The notes below the pieces were generated by a model, which ran no database searches, was not told the origin of the DNA, and saw only the letters and a program-made list of their open reading frames with translations. From Macrocystis pyrifera (lineage: Eukaryota > Sar > Phaeophyceae > Laminariales > Laminariaceae), in NCBI GenBank assembly GCA_031763025.1, contig JASSKH010000021.1, forward strand, positions 6,466,611 to 6,530,610: DNA of 64,000 nucleotides, in the 5' to 3' direction. Of the stretch, positions 54,954-64,000 are shown piece by piece. Numbering within the stretch: position 1 is the stretch's first letter; every line of letters begins with the position of its first letter. The translations under genes and the position numbers were made by a program.

Positions 54954-55044
54954 GGACGGGACCTCCTGCCCGGCGGAGGAGGCCTCATCCAATCCAATAC
55001 TTACAATAAATGATCCACGGTAGAGAGCCAGAATACTACAGTAA
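54954..55044 (+). repeat. Split direct repeat B2, right end of the element
   Basis: 91 bp ending CTACAGTAA. The flank beyond is TATTCTACGTAG. With the left flank CTTCAAACA, the inferred empty site would carry one AGTAA. Confidence 0.75.
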
Positions 55045-56080
55045 TATTCTACGTAGCAAGTATCTACGTCGCGAGAAAATTTACATACCTCCGTCCAACC
55101 GTTTAGTATATGGTAACACCTAGGGAATAGCAGGGCAACCCTTGCCCTGCTCTACCCTTAGAATATGACAACATGAATACCAAGCGGTCCTTATATTTAC
55201 GCTCAAAGTGGTGAGAGGAAAATAGAAAATATCGATACATTGCTACCCAGCCGACATTTTTGTTAAGATGCATCGATATTTGCTTCGTCTACGTACGTCG
55301 CAACACAGGAAACATGGCGTGCAGATATTTTAGCTTCAACTGGGCAACATACCTACGGTAGCTACTATACTATTACATCACACAGATCAAGACTGCTGTA
55401 TCTTCCCTGAAATATCCAGATCATTAACAACTCGGTTGGGTTTCGAAGACAGTGACCAATAATATAATAAACACAATTTTCGGTGTTTTCGACCGCCTAC
55501 GAGCAACTTGGGCGCCCAGCAATACAGAGGTAGGATCATGCTGTGCCCGTTCCATACGACTCCTTGCATCAACCATTGAAACTCGCACACCAGTCGGAGC
55601 CTTCATTCCCCCCCAACACGCAGTGGCTATTGCTGTAATCGTCACTTTGTACAGTCAATTTTTCTCTCTGAAATCCCAAGCAGATCCATCCGTGATACCA
55701 GGTACGCCCGATGTGTTAAAGACGTCTCGTCAACCTGCGCGCGTGTCGTACAGCCAGCTTCTTGCGTCCCACTTCGCACATACGCCTACTTATATATCAC
55801 AAACAAACCCGAGCTGGTTCGTGTGGCCGACGCTTGTCTACTCTGTACTGCTGCTTAGTCGGCATTTCTTTGTTTTCGGAATTTTTTCCCCTCTTGCCTG
55901 TCAGGGTGTCAACTCAATCCCCAGATAGCTTCTGAAGGTGTGCAAAAATTCGCCAGCGATGTATTACCAGCGATGGTGTCGGACCACACGTATGGAGAGA
56001 AGACTAGGCACGCCGAAAGCCTTGCGAGACAAAAAAAAAGAACAAAGCCACTGCTGTACCAGAACAAAAACTTAATATCA
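55045..56080. other. Unassigned stretch
   Basis: No motif-bearing frame. A minus-strand stretch near 55424-55645 (MVDARSRMERAQHD and neighbours) and a plus-strand 158-codon frame over the same DNA are both unsupported. Confidence 0.5.
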
Positions 56081-56084
56081 GAAC

Positions 56085-56470
56085 AAACCGAACCAAACCA
56101 AACCAAACCAAACCAAACCAAACCGAACCGAACAGAACCGAACCAGACCAAACCAACCCAAACTCAACCGAGCCAAACCAAACCAAAACATAACATAACA
56201 ACACATACCAAACCCAACAAAACCAAGCCGAACGAAGCCAAACCGAACCAAACCAACTCACATCAAGCCAGACTAAGCCAAACCGAACCAAACCGAATCA
56301 AGCCAAACCGAACCAAACCAAACCAAACCACAAACTTACAAAACCAAAGCACCTCACACACCAACCAAACCAAACCAATCCCAACCGAACCACACCAAAC
56401 CACAAACATGCAAAACCGATACACATCACAAAACCAACCAAACCAAACCAAACCAAGCCAAACCAAAGGA
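56085..56470. repeat. Degenerate AACCA pentanucleotide array
   Basis: About 385 bp of AACCA with AACCG, AAGCC and AACAA variants. Long open frames through it (Asn-Gln-Thr-Lys-Pro on plus, Trp-Phe-Gly on minus) are repeat artefacts. Confidence 0.85.
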
Positions 56471-56699
56471 CGAGTTCGTTCCGTTCAACCCAGGCGCATT
56501 GATCATGTTACACGACACGCACGAGTATACCCGAGACTAGCCTTTGCTAATCTGCTCCGTGGGCCATAACGCTGTCATATTCAAATGGCTGTCAGTCCTC
56601 ACCATACTCAAATGGCAACGAGCTCCGTTATATTTCAATGATCACCAACCTCCGCTATATTCCACAGATACTTACCCCCCCCGCCCTATTCACATGGAA

Positions 56700-57100
56700 A
56701 TCGCCCCCCTCCCCCCCCCCCCCCCCCCCCCGTCTCCAAATGGACGCGCGGTCAATAGTTAAAACACTAAGGCAAGCAACAAATGAGTACGCCCCCCCCC
56801 TCCCAAACGATTACGGCGAGGGGTGACATAAGTACACACCCTTCTCTCTGTCTGGTGGGTAAAAACCCGACGTGCTCCGGCCCGGAATTTGTAGGGATGT
56901 GAGGGTCTATGGTCATACGACTACGACCATGCACGATATCGAATACACCCCCCCCGCCATGCATAAATATCGAGTGCACCCTCTCCCTTCCCCCGGACCA
57001 ACGTTTCGAAAGGGATGCGTGGTCGATGGTCAACCTACTAAGTCGAGCAACGAGCGTGGTCGATGGTCCACCTACTAAGTCGAGCAACGAATGAGTACGT
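56700..57100. repeat. Poly-C and short tandem repeats
   Basis: A C-rich run near 56706-56731, several C8-C9 runs, and a direct repeat of GTGGTCGATGGTC-ACCTACTAAG (near 57018 and 57057). No gene is supported. Confidence 0.6.
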
Positions 57101-57830
57101 CCTCTCCCGATCCCTACAGAGGGTGCAGTTACCTTTGTGTCCCAAATATTGTCCGACCATGTTCAAAGGACAACCAGCCGCCCCCTACACACAAGGTACA
57201 GCTACGTTCCCATTTTGTACGTGGGTTTTCCCCAACCAGATTTAAATGGCAGCCACCCCCCCCCACGGCGTGTACAGTGTCGTTCCCATTTGCAACTGTT
57301 GATTCCCCATATCAGATGCAAATGGCAAAAGAGGCTTTGCAAAGAATTTGTTTGGGGACAGATTGATTGGGGTCCTTGTCTGTTCTCGATATGAAATGAC
57401 CCCAACCCATGGGCCCTTCCTAAGAGTTGACCCAAACCAAGAAAAACTAGCAAAAATTGCCACTTTTAACCTACAGTACTTGTTTCTGGGTTGGATAGCC
57501 CTTAGGAAGATCCATGGACTGGGTCCCTTTCTACATAGGAAACAGACTACAAGAAACTCAACGAATTTTGTTCCGCCCAAATTCTTCGAAAAGACCCTAA
57601 TCACCTCATCCCCGCAGAGGGTACACGTACGTTCCCATTTTTGACCGATGTTTCCCCATCAGATTCAAACGATCACCCCACCACTGCCAATGGTACAGCT
57701 ATATTCCGATTTTTAACTTATGATTTCCCTCATCGCATCCAAATGACCCTCTGCCCCCTCCGTAGCTACGCGCTTGCGTTTCATTTTGCCCCGTCAGATA
57801 CAAAAGGCAGTCATCCCTTCCCCCCCCACG
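57100..57830. repeat. Degenerate tandem repeat, interrupted by a MITE
   Basis: Units share CAGAGGGTACA-TACGTTCCCATTTT and TTCCCCA-CAGAT-CAAATGGCA. They begin near 57115, 57190, 57262, 57612 and 57694, so the spacing where uninterrupted is about 70-85 bp. The gap between 57330 and 57605 is the inserted element listed separately. Confidence 0.6.
57330..57605. mobile_element. MITE with long imperfect inverted arms
   Basis: About 275 bp. The left arm (GCAAAGAATTTG, then TCCTTGTCTGTT, CCCATGGGCCCTTCCTAAG, GACCCAAACCAAG) pairs with the right arm, whose complement reads CGAAGAATTTG, TTCTTGTAGTCTGTTTCC, GTCCATGGATCTTCCTAAGG, CAACCCAGAAAC. Arms of roughly 120 bp cover most of the element. Insertion inside a tandem array explains the interruption. 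Non-coding. Confidence 0.6.
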
Positions 57831-58859
57831 CATAATATCGAGTACCCCCCCCCCCTCCCCTCCGCGCTACAGAGGGAACAACTATACCCCATTGTCGAAT
57901 ATACCAGGTATCCCTTAAGCGAAAACACGCGTGCTGCGGAGGGGGTAGCGCCCTACAGTATCTCGTCTGAGGCCTCCCGCCTGAGGGGCTCTGAACCCCA
58001 CGCAAGAACCGACATTCGCTATCGAACACAATGGTAGGTGAACCAGAGACAACACACAACCATGATGGGCTAGAATATTTTTCACGAAAAATATGGTGAT
58101 GTGCTGACCTGACGATGCTGGGTGACTCCTCGGCTCAGGAGCACTCCTTCCGTGCTAGAGAGAAGGCATGGACTCGAACGTGCCACCCCTGCGGTTTAGC
58201 ACACCGCCTCCTTTTTCAAATGATAAAACCTGAGCCCTTCTGCTCTACAGAGGGTAGATGCATGCTACAATAGGGAGTGCACCTCCGTTTTTTCCTGGGG
58301 CTCCTAGCTTGATGAGCTATATGCTACGAGCAAGTCATAAATGACTTCGACAAACGTGCGAAGGCGCAACCCGATGCCCCTAAGGCCCACAACGAAATGC
58401 GACATGATAAACACATCTGATACTCCAATGACGCAATGGTTGGGGGGGGGGGGGATTTCCTCAGCTGAGCAGCCCCGGCGGTCATACTTCGTTTCGGTTA
58501 AAAAAAAAAAAAAAACATGCTACCCCTCTCGTAGTGCGCATCGGTACAGCTACTATACACAGCCTCCCTGATGCAGCTGATATGGACTCGATGTGGCCAA
58601 GGCAACAACAATGTGGTCAAGGCAGCGTCAGTCGAAACGACCAAGGCTAGCGCTTTTCCTTCTCGAGGTACACCCTGTTATAAATATGTGAATACGCAGA
58701 CAAATAAAACAGTACCCGGCATTATATTCTGATTTGCTAATGCTTGCTGTGGTCGAGGTAGGATCATCGCCTTGCCACAGTAATCGATTCCTTTTTGCTA
58801 GTGCCACTAATGTTATTTCAAGTATGCCGTTGATGCTATGTTGAATATGTAACATTACC

Positions 58860-59497
58860 ATGGTGTCGATTTTCCAACGCTGCGGCTGCTGCTACGATAC
58901 GAATTCGGTTCTGATTTACACACGCTGCTGCTACGACAACCGATGTCAATTTTTCAGTGCTACTACTACCAAGCTACGAACGCCTGTTTTTAGGATGCAA
59001 GCCCTGGTCAATGAAGCTACGATGAAACAGCCGCGCGGAATACCAATTAAAAACCCTGTTCTTTTCAAGTGCACGCCTCGTACAAAACGCGCTCAACTTC
59101 GCACACGACACGCGAAAACGTCACCCGCAACAGCAACGCAACGTTTACGGACGGTCTCGAAATGCTGTAGTGTGGAACCGAAACGACCCCCCCCCCAAGA
59201 AGAATAGACGGTGCGTGCATTGTGCTGGGGACATCCACCGCACCTACGCCAAACGAAAACAGCGAGGAAACGACACATTGATGATGCACATGGTTCTGAT
59301 GCACGATGCGAGACCTCTCGAATTGCCAACCTCCCCCCTCCCCCCACCCTCCCTCTACTCGTGTATCCGTTGCGCGCGTGCAAGCGCGGATGTTTGTCAC
59401 AGATGCCAACAAAGCCTCCCGCGCACTGTAGCAAATCGAAACGGTCACAACCACTTTGAGGCGTCAAATCGAAAACTTGTCCACAAGCTATTGTGAT
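58860..59497 (+). pseudogene. Cys-rich ORF relic, frameshifted at a C-run
   Basis: A frame with ATMKQPRGIPIKNPVLFKC and later CCSVEPKRPPP hits a run of C near 59187-59196, where the frame changes to KKNRRCVHCAGDIHRTYAKR. It continues with MMHMVLMHDARPLELP, a proline-rich gap, SCIRCARASADVCHRCQQSL and NGHNHFEASNRKLVHKLL. The C-x2-C pairs (CVHC, CIRC, CHRC) resemble a zinc-binding C terminus such as those at the end of some DNA transposases. The link is speculative, and a chance frame is possible. Confidence 0.25.
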
Positions 59498-60066
59498 GAA
59501 AAAAAACGACCACTGCTGTGGTCTGGGCAATGACAATTCCGAACTACAACACAAGCAAGCGCACTACACTTGCGCAACATGACCCTACTCGCACCGCTTG
59601 GCGCAATTAATTCCTCTTGAACGGTGGACAAGCCCACACTTATCATGTTTTTGGTCGTTTTATCTCGGTCCCAAACGGGTCCGTCCAATGCACAAAGTGA
59701 AGTCTTGAACATCCCTCGAACGTCAAATCACCTACCCCACACACCCATTCCCCTCCCCTCCCTCTATTTAAGTACCGTATGCCCGGTCCTCACTGCACGC
59801 GGGCAATATCGCGGGCGGGAATATAGCACTGGCGCCAAACCAAAAGAGCTCCTGGCGTGGTTCGTACAGAATGCCGAACTCTTCTCAACCCATTTAATGC
59901 GTCAAGGCAAATCCCACACTAACCTCAAGTACTTTTCCCCCCAAAACAAACGTGGGTACAGTATTATAAGGTTTATTGGGCAACGTCGGATCCTGCAACT
60001 CGATGCCACAGAATCCGGACATCAACCAACCGCTCCGCCTGCTCCTCGAGTAGGGCCTCCAGCGCC

Positions 60067-63000
60067 CTACAGCATGCCGAAGTGGTCTTCCACCAAGAAA
60101 CGATACACCATTTCGTCGCTGGTGTCGTTCTCGTCTTCATCCACGGATGGGGGGTAGCGCAACCACCCCTCCGGAAGAAGCATGTCCCCCTCTAGCTCTC
60201 GCGAGTCCGTTAGCATCGACGAAACAAAGTGCTCCTCCCCTCGCTCGTCCTCTTCCTCCTTCACTACCTCCCCCTCCTTTTGCTGCCCCTCGCTATCACT
60301 AGGCATGCTTGAGGACCAAGCAAATGCCCCTCGAGGAGCGCTCAAGGCCACCTCGCCTAGTGAGTGCATTGCTGTCTGGCTAACATCGATGGTTTCCGGG
60401 TTGTGGGGGCAATGCATGCCAGGCCGGTTGTGTTGGCTATCGTCCCACCCATCGTATCGATTGTTCCGGCTGTCGTGGTCAACACTCCTACCGGAACCGC
60501 TACCGCCAGTGTTGTCGCTGATGCGACTGCTGCTACCGATGCCGCCGCCTGGGACGCCACTGTGCCCCTCCGAAACTTTCTTGAAACTGGACGGGGAGCT
60601 GCCGACACAGGGAGAGGCCGCCGAGGGACACTTGTATCGGTTTCCGTGGTTACCTCCAACGCCGCCTCTATCCCTGCCACCACCATTGTTGCTGTTGCTG
60701 TTGCTGCCGCCGCTACCGTCCCTATCGCCGCCACGGACGCCACCATGCCGATCTTCAGGTTCCACCCCGACGCTTGAAGAGAAGATTCCGGGAAAGATAG
60801 AAGCTGCGGCACGAGGCGAAGGGTTGAAAGACGATTCCACTAGGGCGTAACGTCCGCCAAAAGCGTCACCCAATGCTCCCACCGTCGGAAGCGGGGTAGT
60901 GTGGTGGCCTACAGCGACCGGATCGCACCCGGTGAGGTCGCTGGAAGAGAGGGTCGGGTTAGAGCGGCAATAGATTATGGAGCAAGGGTAGTGATTGGTG
61001 AGATTTTTGTTGTTAGAATGCTGTTGTTATCGCTTCAACTCATCGTCAGAATCTAGTCTGTGGCATCACAAGACAGGTTCCAAACAGAGAGACCTTAAAC
61101 TTTGTGAACAGGTTTTCTTCTATCTTTTCCTCGGTGTTTTCTCTCTAAAAGTGATCTCGAGCGATCGACGTTGACACTGCTGCACACGTCGGATGCCAAA
61201 CGTATTCATGGGAATAGCACTATAGGGGTATACATACAAAGGCAAGTGGTTGACGAAGTGCCCGCCATTAACAGTTGTTAAGATATCGCCTACCTTTTGC
61301 TGCGTCGGTCAGACTGTACCAACGCTTTTTGTAAGTAACAACAGCGCGTCCAAGAGAATGCCCAACCATGCGGCGCCGCGTACCCCAGCCAACCGTGACT
61401 GCTTAGCCACAGTCTGAAAGGGACTACACGAAAAGAATCGCTAGCAGAACGACCACGATTGCCTGGTCATAGACCCAAAGGGACTTCGTATTTCGACAAT
61501 AAACGCTCGTAAAAGACCCTAAGCCCCCCCCCCATCTCCCCCCTCCCAACGGAATAAAACAATATGTCTGTTGACGTAGTGGGTCTGTTGACGTAGTGGG
61601 TCTACTCTGGTCGCACCAACGGTACGTGCGCAGAAGAAACATTCTTATATCATGTTTGGAAGAAACACTTTCTGAGTCACCACGGCATCCTTTCCGGGCG
61701 GCAGTTGAAGGAGGTACAGTGCCAAAGATCGTGTAAAGATCTAAAATTATTGAAGGTGCGCCCCCCGCACATCACAAGCATCGTCGTTGAATACGATTGT
61801 CAACGTTGAATTCCACGTTATACCTTGGGAGGGAGATATAAGCCTCAGAAATTTCGGGTGAACCTCTTTCGTAAAACGCCTCAGAATGGCGAGGGTAGGG
61901 GAGATGCGGCGGACAACGACAACGGCAGGTGACCAAGTGAAGCCACTGAGCCCGCGTTAGGATTAAGCTGTGGGTCGGCTTTTCCTTCCGGTCTCAGCGG
62001 CACCCCACGTGTGCTTGTCCAAGGAGAAAGTACTAAGCGTGTCCGTACCAGTCTTGAGGTTGGCGGTAGTATCCCGCCCAAACTCTTTCACTACTCCTAA
62101 CGTTGCCCCACACTGCACTTACTGTAATTCCACGCAGATTGTCCCCAAAATATGAGAACAGTTTTAAGAGGGTTGGACATTTCCCGTTTTCAGGCTGAAG
62201 CTATCCGGCAGAAGCAGCAATGCGCAACCAGACAACAACCCAATCCAAACAAAAAGGTCCACATCCTCGACATCGACATCGACGACAAATAACAACAAAC
62301 GAACACGAAGCATCGGTTTTCATATCCGACAGATACAATCGAGGGTGAGACCACGCTTCGCGCCAAGAACTAAACTAAGGTTCCTTTTCATCTCCCTTGT
62401 TTTTCCTTTTTTTCTACTGTAGGGGTATTTTTGAGTGGTAAACGTTGAACCTCACATGCTGCACAATGTCGGACGGCAAACATAGCAATAAACATAATAT
62501 ATATGCACGTCGGAGTGCCTTTCACTCTTCCTCGCATCTTGCAGCACACATCATTACCGTATTGAAAAGAGGTCCTAGTGACCGTCTCATCCTAATATTT
62601 ATCAACACGTATCGTTTGGCGCTGTATTACACGATTAACAGCAAGTAAACGCCACAGTGTCGCAAGCCGCATGCCTTTACTCTCACCCGCTTTGTGCATG
62701 GAGAGGGGGCGTGGGCCTTCTGTCCATGCCCGTGCTGAGCGACGACGAATTGCCCCCCGAGTTGTGAGGGTTGAACGTGGTGCCTCCCGCGCGCAAACAC
62801 GAAGGGTTCACCCCAATGCCCACAGCGCCGCCCGGGAGCCCCATCGCCGACACGCAGGCCATGGCCACCTGACACCTTGCATCTCGGAGGCGTGGGCGGG
62901 ATTCTGGCCGGACCTCTGGCTTACGGCACCGTATGTCGCCACTAAAATAGGCTTTATCACGACCGCTACCACCGCCAGCGCCGCTGTTACTGTGGCTTCC

Positions 63001-63123
63001 ACTGCGTCTGTCGCCGGAGTCCCCTCCTCCCCATGATCTCGTGCCCAGGGGACCTCCTGTCGAGCTGTTGTTGTTCGCTACGGCTGCCGCCATCCCCACC
63101 ACTTGTTGTTGTTGTTGCTGTTG

Positions 63124-63165
<42 letters not shown>

Positions 63166-63229
63166 ATGCTGATGCAGCCGCTGCAGCAGCAGCAGGTGGT
63201 GGTGGTGTTGCTGCTGCTGCTGCTGCCTC

Positions 63230-63278
<49 letters not shown>

Positions 63279-63280
63279 TC

Positions 63281-63346
<66 letters not shown>

Positions 63347-63784
63347 GGCTGCGGCTGCTGTGGCTGCGGCTGCGGCTGCGGCTGTGGCTGCGGCTGCGCC
63401 TTTGCCTGCGCCTGCGGATGCTGCGGCCGCTGCGGCTGCTGTTGCTGCTGCCGCCGTCGCTGCTGTCGCCTCTTACCGGGAGCCAAGAGACTGCTAGATG
63501 TGTCGGCAGTCGAAACATCCGCCACCACTGCCAATGCCACCGGAGGAGGATGATCATGAGGGATAGGAACCATACTTCGTGACGAAGGCGTGGAAGTGGA
63601 ATTCGTCGATCGGGGCTTGCGGCGAGAAGGTGGTGGCTTCGACGCACCCACATCGACGCGTGCGGGCCAGTAACTGGCGAGATTTTGCGCCACCGCGGCG
63701 TTGCTGAGGTAGGGCTGTGGCGTCGGGGATCGGGGATGCGTTGGAAGCCGGGGACATCGACAACGAAGGCGGGCGGGGCGCGGT
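60067..63784 (-). CDS. Two-exon part of a polyglutamine-rich host gene
   Basis: Minus-strand exons 63784-62687 and 60940-60067, separated by a 1746-bp intron with ends GTGAGAGTAAAGG and CTCTCTTCCAG. The upstream exon leaves two bases (GG) and the downstream exon supplies C, so the frame is kept. The first exon encodes Ser/Pro-rich sequence, an APGKRRQQRRR basic patch, alternating Gln-Pro, and two poly-Gln tracts with a His/Leu insert. It then gives GGPLGTRSWGGGDSGDRRS and a segment ending HNSGGNSSSLSTGMDRR. The second exon reads DLTGCDPVAVGHHTTPLPTV, a Gly/Ser/Asn-rich middle, an acidic Glu-rich run, and the C terminus GWLRYPPSVDEDENDTSDEM then VYRFLVEDHFGML. The window shows about 655 residues. 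The 5' part is likely outside the window, since 63784 follows an acceptor (GATCGTTCGCAG). An unspliced start at 63855 is the alternative. No named domain is visible. Poly-Gln with basic and acidic patches suggests a nuclear regulator (inference). Confidence 0.55.
60941..62686 (-). other. Intron of the polyglutamine gene
   Basis: 1746 bp with GT and AG ends and a pyrimidine-rich acceptor (CCCGACCCTCTCTTCCAG). Contains a short direct repeat (TGTTGACGTAGTGGGTCT at about 61567 and 61586). No additional exon is needed to keep the frame, but a small one cannot be excluded. Confidence 0.5.
63103..63412 (-). repeat. CAG/CTG and mixed Gln-codon tract in the coding exon
   Basis: Poly-Gln on the minus strand in two tracts: about 63103-63160, and 63208-63345 with single Arg interruptions. 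Gln-Pro alternation follows to about 63412. The longest pure CAG run is about 18 units (63291-63345). CAA and CAG codons are mixed only in the first tract (TTG on the plus strand). Pure runs of this length are expected to vary in number between individuals. Confidence 0.85.
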
Positions 63785-64000
63785 CTGCGAACGATCAAAA
63801 TTACTTTTTCGGACCAACAGGGTTTTCGAAGAACTACGAAAAGTTGTGAAATCAATACGACTAGGAGTAAAGTACTGTAGTTACATTGACTTAAGTTGTA
63901 AAGTTGAACTATCTACCAGGTACCACTCTGTCCCGAAATACAAGCACATTTTGGTTTAACCATTCGTGTAAAACCGGTGCTTACATAATGAGACAGAGCC

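Larger units (their letters stand above)
49599..55044 (+). mobile_element. Tyrosine-recombinase retrotransposon, PAT/Ngaro-type structure
   Basis: Direct repeats are arranged A1 (49599-49722), coding relics, B1 (54591-54680), A2 (54676-54799), B2 (54954-55044). This split direct repeat order is the signature of PAT- and Ngaro-type YR retroelements (family knowledge). The word AGTAA occurs at the left end, the B1/A2 junction and the right end, as expected for the short core at which the recombinase joins a circular intermediate. Inside are a gag-like frame, an RT N-terminal piece and a recombinase, all damaged. The element is decayed, and a foldback element is inserted at 52777-53575. Confidence 0.75.

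Noticed and set aside
55940..56569. 209-codon Asn-Gln-Thr-Lys-Pro frame
   Set aside because: Pure consequence of the AACCA pentanucleotide array, which has no in-frame stop.
60182..60850. 222-codon plus-strand frame over the second polyglutamine-gene exon
   Set aside because: The minus-strand frame extends beyond it through a good acceptor and joins exon 1 in phase. The plus frame is Ser/Pro-rich shadow sequence.
63033..63582. Plus-strand poly-Ala and poly-Leu frames opposite the Gln tract
   Set aside because: They are other-strand readings of the same CTG repeat. The minus-strand reading has phase-matched splice sites and normal flanking composition.
1..64000. CRISPR arrays, bacterial operons, rRNA genes
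   Set aside because: No regularly spaced identical repeats with unique spacers, no ribosome-binding-site-led gene runs and no rRNA-like sequence. The content is eukaryotic.

Overview
This window reads as nuclear DNA of a eukaryote, most likely a stramenopile and perhaps a brown alga. That taxonomic call is inference. It rests on the retroelement types, on two spliced low-complexity genes with introns of about 0.07-1.7 kb, and on many CAG/CTG runs. I see no rRNA, no convincing tRNA, no operon and no CRISPR. Most of the 64 kb is transposable-element sequence. Many long open frames are artefacts of low-complexity DNA.

Layout. 1-5.3 kb is gene-free with small palindromic elements. 5.3-5.65 kb holds a duplicated tRNA-like sequence. 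5.7-11.1 kb (+) is a decayed Ty3-type chromovirus. 11.1-13.8 kb (-) is LINE copy 1. 17.9-18.7 kb (-) is a Ty1/copia-like gag relic. 23.1-23.85 kb carries two palindromic MITEs. 23.85-28.13 kb (-) is a host gene whose five proposed exons join in frame at every junction. 28.6-33.3 kb is simple and satellite-like repeats. 33.85-39.85 kb is a nested complex: two inverted copies of one repeat enclose a Harbinger-like TIR pair, an internally deleted chromovirus with two LTRs and a 352-bp foldback element. 40.3-48.4 kb (-) is LINE copy 2, split by an intact Ty3 retrotransposon (41168-46926) with indistinguishable 232-bp LTRs, a 4-bp target duplication and one 1669-codon gag-pol frame. 49.6-55.04 kb is a tyrosine-recombinase retrotransposon with the split direct repeat order A1-ORFs-B1-A2-B2. 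56-58 kb is tandem repeats and a MITE. 60.07-63.8 kb (-) is a polyglutamine-rich host gene.

How the pieces relate. The nesting gives relative ages. The Ty3 element is younger than LINE copy 2, and LINE copy 1 shows the empty target site. The foldback at 52.8-53.6 kb lies inside the older YR element. The two host genes are the only parts I would treat as host coding DNA. Of the mobile elements, only the Ty3 element looks able to make all its own proteins. I found no clearly new defence or metabolic system. The most unusual items are the A1-B1-A2-B2 YR element, the second aromatic-rich domain after a chromodomain at 37.4 kb, and the conserved-looking spliced gene at 24-28 kb.
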